Assembly: GCA_963814435.1 (NCBI GenBank) | Contig: CAWFCV010000019.1 | Coordinates: 80,585 to 144,584 of the forward strand | Direction: 5' to 3' | Origin: JAEUPI01 sp963814435 | GTDB taxonomy: Bacteria; Pseudomonadota; Gammaproteobacteria; Burkholderiales; Burkholderiaceae_C | Length of the DNA: 64,000 nt | Shown: positions 56,414 through 63,150 of the stretch, piece after piece | How the letters are laid out: every line of letters begins with the position of its first letter | How positions within the stretch are numbered: the first letter of the stretch is position 1 | Made by a program: the position numbers and the translations under genes | Notes under the pieces: model-generated | What the model saw: the letters and a program-made list of their open reading frames with translations, nothing else | What the model was told of the DNA's origin: nothing | Database searches by the model: none

Positions 56414-57769
56414 ATGGCAGCACCCCAGTCCAACATCACGAGCCTTCGGTCGCTCGATGTTGGCGCATTCTTGACGATCGAGAAGCTCGCGAGCGGCGGA
56501 TCGCTGCAAGCGCGCAAGCTCACCGACGGCAGCGTCCAGTTCTACTGGCGCTTCTCGCATGAAGGACGCACGCACCGCGAGCCCATCGGGACGTTCGATC
56601 CCGGTGCGCCACCGAAGAAGCTCGAACCGAGCCGCCTCGGCTTTTCGACCGCCGCAGCGCGGGAGCGTTGCCGCCAACTGTCGACGCAACACCAACAACG
56701 TAAGCACTCCGGCGGCCTGCGCGAAGCGCGCGTCGAGGAACGCACCGCGTTCCAAGCGCGCAAGGAGGCACAGGCGGAGCGCGCGACACGTACCCTCGCG
56801 TGCTTGTTCGAAACCTACACCGGCCACCTTCGATTGCAGGGCCGGCGCAGCCATGCCGACGCGGCCAACATCTTCCGCAACCATGTGGCCGAGGCATGGC
56901 CGAAGATCGCCGAGAAGCCCGCCGCCGAAGTCAGGTCCGACGACATCCTCGACATCCTGCGCCGGCTGATCGAGCGGGGCCACGGCCGCACCGCGAACAA
57001 GCTGCGCGCGTATCTGCGTGCGGCCTATCAGTGCGCCATCGACGTGCGCGCCGTGGCGACGCTGCCGGTCGCATTCCGCGCCTTCCAGATCGAATCCAAT
57101 CCGGTGGCGAACACGAAGCGCGACCCTGCGTTCGACACGGCCGACAAGCGGCCGATGTCGCTGGAGGAATTGCGCGCGTACTGGGCCTTCATCGAGCGCA
57201 TCGACGGCCCGCGCGGCGCGTTCCTGCGCCTTCACCTGCTGACGGGTGGGCAGCGCGTGCAGCAATTGATCCGCCTGCGCTGGCTCGACACGACGGCCGA
57301 CGCGATCACGATCTACGACGGCAAGGGCCGTCCCGGGCGTCCCGCCCGAACGCATATCGTGCCGCTGCTGGTGAAAGCCGCCGCAGCGCTGCGCGAGTTC
57401 CCGCGCGTCGGCGAGTTCGTCATCTCAACCTCGGGCGGCCGACTGCCAATCGAGCCCTCGACCGCGAGCAACTGGGCGCACGAGACCGTCGCCGAGGCGC
57501 TGCCGGGCTTCCAGCTCAAGCGGGTGCGCTCGGGCGTCGAGACGCTGCTCGCCGCCAACGACATCAGTCGTGAGGTGCGCGGGCATCTTCAGTCGCACGG
57601 CATGACGGGCGTGCAGTACCGCCACTACGACGGGCATGACTACATGCCGCAAAAGCGCCAGGCACTCGAAGTGCTGATGTCCGCGATCGAACCGAAGCCC
57701 AAGGCGCGGTCAAAACGCGACACCCGCCCCAAGGTGGCCCGTAATGACAACGGCGTTACGACGCGATAG
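56414..57769 (+). CDS. int: Tyrosine recombinase/integrase
   Basis: A 451-residue phage-type integrase next to the tRNA-Lys att repeat. It starts MAAPQSNITSLRSLDVGAFL. The N-terminal arm-binding part is FYWRFSHEGRTHREPIGTFD. A core-binding domain follows (LACLFETYTGHLRLQGRRSH). In the catalytic domain the first Arg is in LHLLTGGQRVQQLIRLRWLD, the second Arg box is in LKRVRSGVETLLAANDISRE with LQSHGMTGVQYRHYDGHDY, and the likely nucleophile Tyr is in HDYMPQKRQALEVL. It is a long version of the family. It mediates integration and excision at tRNA-Lys. Confidence 0.92.
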   Translation: MAAPQSNITSLRSLDVGAFLTIEKLASGGSLQARKLTDGSVQFYWRFSHEGRTHREPIGTFDPGAPPKKLEPSRLGFSTAAARERCRQLSTQHQQRKHSGGLREARVEERTAFQARKEAQAERATRTLACLFETYTGHLRLQGRRSHADAANIFRNHVAEAWPKIAEKPAAEVRSDDILDILRRLIERGHGRTANKLRAYLRAAYQCAIDVRAVATLPVAFRAFQIESNPVANTKRDPAFDTADKRPMSLEELRAYWAFIERIDGPRGAFLRLHLLTGGQRVQQLIRLRWLDTTADAITIYDGKGRPGRPARTHIVPLLVKAAAALREFPRVGEFVISTSGGRLPIEPSTASNWAHETVAEALPGFQLKRVRSGVETLLAANDISREVRGHLQSHGMTGVQYRHYDGHDYMPQKRQALEVLMSAIEPKPKARSKRDTRPKVARNDNGVTTR

Positions 57770-57798
57770 AATCCAGCCTCAACCAGAACTTGCCCGAC

Positions 57799-58092
57799 AT
57801 GAAGCCCGCCACTGCCACAAAGCCCGCCCCGCGCGAGACGCTGAACCTGCGCATTCCCGCGGCGGAACGCAACCTCATCGACCGCGCCGCCTCGTCCGCC
57901 GGCAAGACGCGCACCGATTTCATCCTCGGCGCCGCGCGCCGCGCCGCCGAAGAGGCCCTGCTCGACCGCGCGCTGATCCTGGTTGGCCCTGCGAAGTTCG
58001 ACAAGTTCCTTGCCTTGCTGGAGCAGCCTGCGAAGCCGAACGCACGGCTGCGCCGCACGATGAAGAGCGCGCCGCCTTGGGAACAGGGCTGA
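57799..58092 (+). CDS. tacA: DUF1778 antitoxin (TacA-like)
   Basis: A 97-residue ribbon-helix-helix protein, ATG 57799 (MKPATATKPAPRETLNLRIP). The DNA-binding part is ETLNLRIPAAERNLIDRAAS with AGKTRTDFILGAARRAAEEA. The C-terminal tail (KFDKFLALLEQPAKPNARLR) is the usual toxin-neutralising segment that covers the GNAT toxin. It precedes the toxin by 22 bp and probably represses the shared promoter. Such pairs stabilise mobile elements. Confidence 0.92.
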   Translation: MKPATATKPAPRETLNLRIPAAERNLIDRAASSAGKTRTDFILGAARRAAEEALLDRALILVGPAKFDKFLALLEQPAKPNARLRRTMKSAPPWEQG

Positions 58093-58114
58093 CAAGCGCG
58101 CCGACGCCGTCGCG

Positions 58115-58612
58115 ATGCTTCGCGCCCCAGAGCCGCTGACCGCGCAGCACGCGCTCGGCAAATTCGACAGCGGCGTGCTTTCGCTCGACGACTGGCTGCG
58201 CCGCCGCGCGATGCAGAACCAGGCCAGCGGTGCGTCGCGTACGTTCGTCGCCTGCGACGACGCTCGCGTCGCCGGTTACTACACCCTGGCTGCGAGCGCG
58301 GTCGCGCCCGATGCCGCGACGGGCCGATTCCGCCGCAACATGCCCGATCCTGTGCCGGTTGCCGTGCTCGGTCGGCTGGCGATCGACAAAAGCTTCCAGG
58401 GCAAGGGCCTCGGCCGCGCGCTGTTCCGCGACGCGGCACTGCGCGTGTTGGCCGCCGCCGACAGCATCGGCATCCGTGGAATGCTGGTGCACGCGATCTC
58501 GGATGAAGCGAAGGCGTTCTACGTCGGGCTCGGGCTGGACGTGTCACCGCTGGAGCCGATGACGTTGATGGCGACAGTGGCCGACTTGAAGGCTTCGCTG
58601 CGCCCGCGATGA
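58115..58612 (+). CDS. tacT: GNAT toxin (TacT-like)
   Basis: A 165-residue acetyltransferase, start MLRAPEPLTAQHALGKFDSG. Family features are DSGVLSLDDWLRRRAMQNQA, FVACDDARVAGYYTLAASAV, VLGRLAIDKSFQGKGLGRAL (acetyl-CoA binding Q-G-K-G-L-G) and the catalytic Tyr in DEAKAFYVGLGLDVSP. TacT-type toxins acetylate the amino group of charged tRNAs and stop translation. It is paired with the DUF1778 antitoxin. The frame is intact. Confidence 0.93.
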   Translation: MLRAPEPLTAQHALGKFDSGVLSLDDWLRRRAMQNQASGASRTFVACDDARVAGYYTLAASAVAPDAATGRFRRNMPDPVPVAVLGRLAIDKSFQGKGLGRALFRDAALRVLAAADSIGIRGMLVHAISDEAKAFYVGLGLDVSPLEPMTLMATVADLKASLRPR

Positions 58613-58667
58613 GCCTTGTGGTCGCTGGGATCAGCCCTGTCGTGAACTGACCCGGCCCATTGGCGGC

Positions 58668-59192
58668 ATGTTCACCCTGCGATGCACACACAAGCTGCTG
58701 CGGCGTGGCTTGACCGACTCCCCGCACGGCGAGGTGGCGCCAACGACGCTGCTTGGCGATTGGTATGCCAACGTCCTCGTCGCTCGGCCGCACCACCTGG
58801 TGCTGTGCGTCAGCGAGCGGACGCTGCTGCCGGTAATCGTCCCGGCCAAGAGCGCCGGCACCCTGCCTGCGCGGCTGCTCGAAGCCTTGCCACCGATCCT
58901 CACGGCGCTTGCGATTCCGGCCGCGTCGGTGCAAGCCGAATGCGATCACATGCACGAGCATCGAATCGGCCGCACGGCCAGCAAGCGCGTGCTCGGCTCG
59001 CTGAACGAGCTGATGTTCCTGCTCGAACACAGCCTGCACCACCACCCCGAGTGGTCGCACTTTGAGCATTCGCTGAGGCTGGCGCAGACGCCTTGCAAGC
59101 TCGTCGAGCACAGCGCGCCGGACCGCGCAACGCAGGCGCTTTTCATGTCGTCGGCGGCCGTCGCAAAGGCGCGTACTCAAGCGAGCTCGTGA
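58668..59192 (+). CDS. Hypothetical protein, DUF6933-like
   Basis: A 174-residue protein starting MFTLRCTHKLLRRGLTDSPH. The pattern MFTLRCT-K-LL with LLGDWYANVLVARPHHLVLC, VSERTLLPVIVPAKSAGTLP and EHRIGRTASKRVLGSLNELM fits small proteins found scattered in plasmids and islands and assigned to DUF6933. It has no signal peptide or membrane helix, and its role is unknown. It follows the toxin gene by 55 bp on the same strand. Confidence 0.7.
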   Translation: MFTLRCTHKLLRRGLTDSPHGEVAPTTLLGDWYANVLVARPHHLVLCVSERTLLPVIVPAKSAGTLPARLLEALPPILTALAIPAASVQAECDHMHEHRIGRTASKRVLGSLNELMFLLEHSLHHHPEWSHFEHSLRLAQTPCKLVEHSAPDRATQALFMSSAAVAKARTQASS

Positions 59193-59364
59193 CTCCCGCG
59201 ACCCTTGCGCGCCTCGCATGGCACTTTCCCGGCTGCGGCCCGCCGGCTCGCGCCGCTGGATTTTGGGAGCCAATCCAGAACCGATCCGGCTTGCAGCAGC
59301 GCCTACAGTGGATCCGCAGCGCGACGATTCATGGCCCGAAATCATCGCCGATGCCGACCTCCCG

Positions 59365-59628
59365 ATGGCCTACTCTTTGTCCGTGGAATCGATCACCGTT
59401 CGCAACAGTAACTCGCGGCTAGCCGTTACTCGCTCGGCTGAAGCGCCGCGCCTGTTCGCGCGCTTGCCCACGGTGATGCTGGCGACCGGGCTCGGCCGCT
59501 CGACGATCTATCGACTGGTGGCCAGCGGGGCCTTCCCCGCGCCCGTGCACCTCGGGCCGGGCGCCGTCGCCTGGCGCTGGTCCGACCTTGATCGGTGGAG
59601 TGAGTCACGCGGCGCCGACTCGCACTGA
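59365..59628 (+). CDS. AlpA-like helix-turn-helix regulator
   Basis: An 87-residue protein taken from ATG 59365 (MAYSLSVESITVRNSNSRLA). The MerR/AlpA-type helix-turn-helix is LPTVMLATGLGRSTIYRLVA with SGAFPAPVHLGPGAVAWRWS and DLDRWSESR. AlpA-type proteins act as excisionases or activate integrase in integrated elements, so this may control excision of the tRNA-Lys element. It stands alone, with a strong hairpin after it. Confidence 0.85.
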   Translation: MAYSLSVESITVRNSNSRLAVTRSAEAPRLFARLPTVMLATGLGRSTIYRLVASGAFPAPVHLGPGAVAWRWSDLDRWSESRGADSH

Positions 59629-59713
59629 CTCCCGCGCGACGCGAGGCGGGTCAAGGGCGGGCACAGCCCGGCGCAGCGAACCCTTGACGCGGCTCGCGTC
59701 GCGGCCACCCTGT

Positions 59714-59756
59714 CGGGCTCGGGCAGGCTGCTCAGGGCGGCCTGCCCCCGAGCCCG
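59714..59756. terminator. Strong GC hairpin between AlpA-like gene and relaxase
   Basis: CGGGCTCGGGCAGGC and GCCTGCCCCCGAGCCCG pair over 15 bases with a 2-base bulge around an 11-base loop, between two convergent genes. A second inverted pair, GTCAAGGG/CCCTTGAC, lies just before it. A bidirectional terminator is likely, though there is no T-run. The rest of 59629-59880 also carries three near-copies of CGTGTCGATC. Confidence 0.5.
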
Positions 59757-59880
59757 TCCGGCGGCGAGGACACCTTGTGTCCTTCTCTCCCGAACTGGGA
59801 ACATGTCGATCCTGGCGCTCATGATCGACACGTTCTGGCAACGTGTCGATCGGACGGGCAGCAGCTGCAGCATGCCGGAT

Positions 59881-60846
59881 TCAACGCTCCCAACCCGGAT
59901 CAGGCCGCGCCTTCTGAACTACTGTCCGCTCCAGCCCGGGCAGCTCGCGCTGCGGCTGCTTCTCCGGCGGCTTGTAGCGCACGCCCGGCAGCCAGCGCGC
60001 GTAGTTGACGACCGACCGGCCCAGCTCGCGATCGGCCATGTCTTCCGACGACGCGAGCGCCTTGGCGATCTCGCACCACGCCTGCGCCGCGTGACGCCGC
60101 GCCGGCGTGAGCTTCGCGTCGGTGGTCCCGGCACGCCTCGCAGTCCGGCCATCGTCGTAAGCCTTTCGCTCCCACAGCCGTTCGTTCCGATGCAAGCTAC
60201 CGCGCGCGATCTTGGACGTGGCTTCCGCTTCGATCCCGAAGCAGCGCAGCTTCTCGGCGAACACCTCGCGCCAGCGCCGCAGGTCTTGCTTGCGCGGATT
60301 GAGACGCCGACCGTCGCGGCCTTCCGCGCGAACGGCGAGGTGGACATGCGGGTTGGCTTGGTGCGTGTGCAGGACCATGGCGTAGCGGTGGTTTGCCAGC
60401 TCGGCCTTCGCGAACTCGCGCGCCGCGTGGCGCACGATCTCCGGGTTCGTGCCGGCCGGCATCGCCAGCATGATGTTGAACGCCTCGCGCCGCTCGCTCT
60501 TCTCCGGGATGCGGGCGCCGCCGCAGCGCCACTGTTCCGCCAGGTCGCTCAGCGCCTCCTTGCCCTGGCGCACCTCGCCACGGTCGTCCTCGAAGGGCAG
60601 CCGACCCGACTTGCTGATGTAGCGCAGGTGCGCGGCGATCGCGGCCATCCCTCGGCCGCCGCCGGTCACCTTGACCATCACCTGCGGCGCGTTGCGCACG
60701 ACGATGGCCTTGATGCGCTGACGGACCGCGCCGGCTTGTGCATGCAGCGACAGGCGCGGCGTGTTGCTGCGCACGATGCGGTTGGATCCGTAGAACAGCC
60801 GATCGCCCCAGGCAACCAGCATCCCATCCACTGAGGTCGTGCTCAT
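59881..60846 (-). CDS. Relaxase, MOBP-like mobilization protein
   Basis: A 321-residue relaxase. It starts MSTTSVDGMLVAWGDRLFYG. The N-terminal part has VMVKVTGGGRGMAAIAAHLR and YISKSGRLPFEDDRGE. The metal-binding three-histidine motif is YAMVLHTHQANPHVHLAVRA. EFAKAELANHRYAM precedes it, and LNPRKQDLRRWREVFAEKLR follows. It would nick oriT and lead the strand during conjugal transfer. It overlaps the relaxosome gene upstream by 4 bp. It is short compared with RP4 TraI, as in mobilizable elements that use another plasmid's transfer system. Confidence 0.88.
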   Translation of the reverse strand: MSTTSVDGMLVAWGDRLFYGSNRIVRSNTPRLSLHAQAGAVRQRIKAIVVRNAPQVMVKVTGGGRGMAAIAAHLRYISKSGRLPFEDDRGEVRQGKEALSDLAEQWRCGGARIPEKSERREAFNIMLAMPAGTNPEIVRHAAREFAKAELANHRYAMVLHTHQANPHVHLAVRAEGRDGRRLNPRKQDLRRWREVFAEKLRCFGIEAEATSKIARGSLHRNERLWERKAYDDGRTARRAGTTDAKLTPARRHAAQAWCEIAKALASSEDMADRELGRSVVNYARWLPGVRYKPPEKQPQRELPGLERTVVQKARPDPGWER

Positions 60847-61379
60847 GGCGTACCTCCACGATCGGAAAGAAACGACGACGCGAGGTCCAGATGGCGGCGC
60901 ACGTCGGTGACGAGGTTGCGGACGTGCTCGGTACGCTGCTTCGCCTCCTCTGGCGAGCGGCCCGCGCGAGCCAGGCGAAGGATTTCGCTGATCTCGCGAA
61001 CCAGCACCGCCATGTGGTCAGTCGACGCCTGTAGAGCCGCACGATCGGCGGCGCGCTGCGCCACCGGCGCTGGCAACGGCGCCGCGCTGACCAGGTAGCC
61101 AACGTACTGGCCGTAGCTCAGCCCCAGCGCGCGAGCGTTGGCCGCGAGTACTTCGGCGGCGCGCACGTCCATGCGCCACGTGAGCTTGACGGTGCCGCGA
61201 GCGCGCGGCGCCGGCGCGTCGGGCATCTCTTGCAGTGGTGGTGCCTCGTCGAGCTGGCTGACCAGCGCCTCACGAGCGAACGCCGCGATCGTCAAGCCAC
61301 GGCCGGCCGCTGCCGAGCGGACGGCGTCGCCGATGCCGCGCAGGCTGATAGTGACGCGGTCACTCGCGGAACCCGGCAT
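60843..61379 (-). CDS. Relaxosome accessory protein (MobC-like)
   Basis: A protein of about 178 residues from ATG 61379 (MPGSASDRVTISLRGIGDAV); ATG 61400 is also in frame. The N-terminal part is of ribbon-helix-helix type (RVTISLRGIGDAVRSAAAGR). The central domain KLTWRMDVRAAEVLAANARA with LGLSYGQYVGYLVSAAP is repeated in kind. The C-terminal part is a long helix (MAVLVREISEILRLARAGRS). It probably binds oriT and positions the relaxase. The nic-like site lies about 55 bp upstream of its start. Confidence 0.75.
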   Translation of the reverse strand: MPGSASDRVTISLRGIGDAVRSAAAGRGLTIAAFAREALVSQLDEAPPLQEMPDAPAPRARGTVKLTWRMDVRAAEVLAANARALGLSYGQYVGYLVSAAPLPAPVAQRAADRAALQASTDHMAVLVREISEILRLARAGRSPEEAKQRTEHVRNLVTDVRRHLDLASSFLSDRGGTP

Positions 61380-61430
61380 CGCAGAACCCCGAGATGCCAC
61401 GCCCTGCGTGCATCGGTTCGCTGGCGGCCA

Positions 61431-61460
61431 GCCTATCCTGCCCTACGTTCAAAGAAACAG
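61431..61460 (+). other. Candidate origin of transfer with IncP-like nic site
   Basis: GCCTATCCTGCCC contains the IncP/MOBP nic consensus YATCCTG|Y, and RP4 has CCTATCCTGCCC at its nic. CCTATCCTG is repeated in inverted form as CAGGATTGG 15 bp on. It sits just upstream of the mobC-relaxase genes, the expected place. Confidence 0.6.
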
Positions 61461-61604
61461 GATTGGCTTCGAATGAACAGAGACAGAACCAAGAGTGACC
61501 CGCATCCGAACCAGGAGCGAACGACAGGTGACGCGCAGAAACTGCAAAGCGGACGAATAGGCGCCGCGAAGGCGTCGAACAGGCAACGGTGAAAAGAGCG
61601 GGCC

Positions 61605-62543
61605 TCATGAGGTCTGACCGTCAGACCCTTGCCGAGACCAGCTCGAAAGCGTCGCAATCTTCGCGCGAAGGGCCTCGAGATCGGCGCTGCCGGCCTCACC
61701 CACAAGCGGATCAATGCGGCCGAGCAGCCTCTCCAACCGACCGCACACGGCGACCGCCTGGGCAATCAGCTTGGTCGAAGGCGAGGGAGCACACGAGTCC
61801 ACGCGCTCGCGCAATGTCGCCACTGCCTCGCGCGTGATGTCGCCCGGCCCATCGATCAACGCCTTGACCTGCTCGGGCTGCTGCTCGTGCAGCTTGCTCA
61901 ATTCGTGCAGCGTTCTGGGCGACGTGCACCGACCGGCCTTCATCGCGTCGTCGAGCACCGGCGGCAGCTCCAGCAGCGACAGGTGATGCGCGACGGTCGT
62001 GAGGTTCATGCCGAACTGCTTGGCGATCGTCGTCTGCGAGTCACCGGCATTCACCTGGTCGCGGATGAAGCGCGCGAGGTCGAGCGGCGAGAGGCTGTGC
62101 CGCTTCAAGTTCTCGGCAACCTGGGCGTAGCGATCGGCCGGCGCATCGCGGATGACCACCGGCACTTCATGCAGACCTGCACGCACTGCGGCTCGAAGTC
62201 GCATCGCGCCGAAGTGAAGCAGGTACCGACCATGCTCGTTCGCAGCGTGGACGACGAGCGGTTCGAGGATGCCGCGCTGGCGGATGTCGTCGGCGAGCTC
62301 GTCCACCTTGATGTCGGGAAACTCGGTGCGCGGGTTGGCCGGGTCTTCATCAATGTGCGAGGTCGGCACCAATCTCGGAATGCCGTCCGCGGACGGTGGC
62401 GCAGCCTTCGCCTTCGCTCGCGACGCGGGGATCGGAACCTTGGTCGCAGGTGCATCGCCCAGCAGATCAAGCTGCTGTTCGGTGTCCACCTTCTGCCAAG
62501 GGAAGCGCCTGCGCGCATCGTGCCGCTGCGCCGACCCGCGCAA
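61605..62543 (-). CDS. ParB/RepB/Spo0J family protein (KorB-like)
   Basis: A 312-residue partition-type DNA-binding protein. After a basic N-terminus (FPWQKVDTEQQLDLLGDAPA) come the ParB N-terminal motifs NPRTEFPDIKVDELADDIRQ, GILEPLVVH, FGAMRLRAAVRAGLHEVPVV and ENLKRHSLSPLDLARFIRDQ (CTP-site region). The helix-turn-helix is TTIAKQFGMNLTTVAHHLSL. A long helical C-terminus follows. No ParA gene is visible, so a regulator role, as for KorB, is as likely as partition. Candidate operators lie 20-61 bp upstream. The start could be slightly further upstream. Confidence 0.88.
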   Translation of the reverse strand: MRGSAQRHDARRRFPWQKVDTEQQLDLLGDAPATKVPIPASRAKAKAAPPSADGIPRLVPTSHIDEDPANPRTEFPDIKVDELADDIRQRGILEPLVVHAANEHGRYLLHFGAMRLRAAVRAGLHEVPVVIRDAPADRYAQVAENLKRHSLSPLDLARFIRDQVNAGDSQTTIAKQFGMNLTTVAHHLSLLELPPVLDDAMKAGRCTSPRTLHELSKLHEQQPEQVKALIDGPGDITREAVATLRERVDSCAPSPSTKLIAQAVAVCGRLERLLGRIDPLVGEAGSADLEALRAKIATLSSWSRQGSDGQTS

Positions 62544-62562
62544 CAGCCCCCTGCGCGGACGC

Positions 62563-62604
62563 TTGAGATCGTCTCAACAGTGCCGAGACATCTCAAGTCG
62601 TCTC
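62563..62604. promoter_or_regulatory. Candidate ParB operators
   Basis: TTGAGATCGTCTCAA (62563-62577) is a near-perfect 15-bp palindrome. GAGACATCTCAAGTCGTCTC (62585-62604) repeats the same half-sites GAGAC and TCTCAA. The half-site clustering directly upstream of the parB-like gene suggests autoregulatory or parS-like sites. The remaining sequence to 63150 shows no convincing gene. Confidence 0.5.
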
Positions 62605-62813
62605 GCAGCTGCCCGAGAGATGCGTACCGCGCTCACCAACGGTTGCAACGTCGATGCCAAATCGCGGAGCCGCAACAAGCGCAGCGCCGATGAACAGCCG
62701 CGTGTAGCCAGTTTTGCTGCACGTGAAGCCGTCTTGAGAACAGCGCGTCGACGCAAAGAGCGGCGGCAACCAACGTGCCTACACGCTACACCTCAGCCAG
62801 TCCGCTTCAGACT

Positions 62814-62953
62814 GAGGCTGTGTGGAAACTCGGCGCGCGACGTGTTCAGCGCAACGTCGACCCTCCAAATCGCGCCAGGATCGATCTTCTCGATCACGCC
62901 AAGGGTCGAAGGACCCCCGAATTTGCGCCACGGACGCGTTTTCACACAGCCTC
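62814..62953. mobile_element. MITE-like segment with terminal inverted repeats
   Basis: GAGGCTGTGTGGAAAC (62814-62829) and GTTTTCACACAGCCTC (62938-62953) are inverted repeats matching at 15 of 16. They bound 140 bp without coding capacity. GGCTGTGTGAAAAC-type ends are familiar from insertion sequences. It is probably a solo remnant or a small non-autonomous element. No clear target duplication was seen. Confidence 0.55.
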
Positions 62954-63150
62954 GACTGGAAGCGGCCGGTCACCTCAGGGCAGGACCGGAGCGCCAGAGC
63001 CACAAGAATCGGGTGCCGGTCAGCGGTCGTTCGTGTGGGCCGGCAATCGACCCTCTGCTGCCCTTCGCCACGACAGCCCAGGCGTCAGCACTGCAGCGGG
63101 TGCGGTGATTCGGCTGACCGCGACTGAGCGTCAGTTCCCGCCCAGACCGG

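Larger units (their letters stand above)
56148..63150. mobile_element. Integrative and mobilizable element in tRNA-Lys (right end not defined)
   Basis: The left boundary is the tRNA-Lys 3' fragment. The content is an integrase, a DUF1778/GNAT toxin-antitoxin pair, an unknown gene, an AlpA-like regulator, relaxase, relaxosome protein, nic-like site and ParB-like gene. No conjugation (type IV secretion) genes are seen, so it appears mobilizable rather than self-transmissible within the visible part. The right limit is arbitrary: no second att repeat appears before 64000, and the element may extend past the window. Confidence 0.7.
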
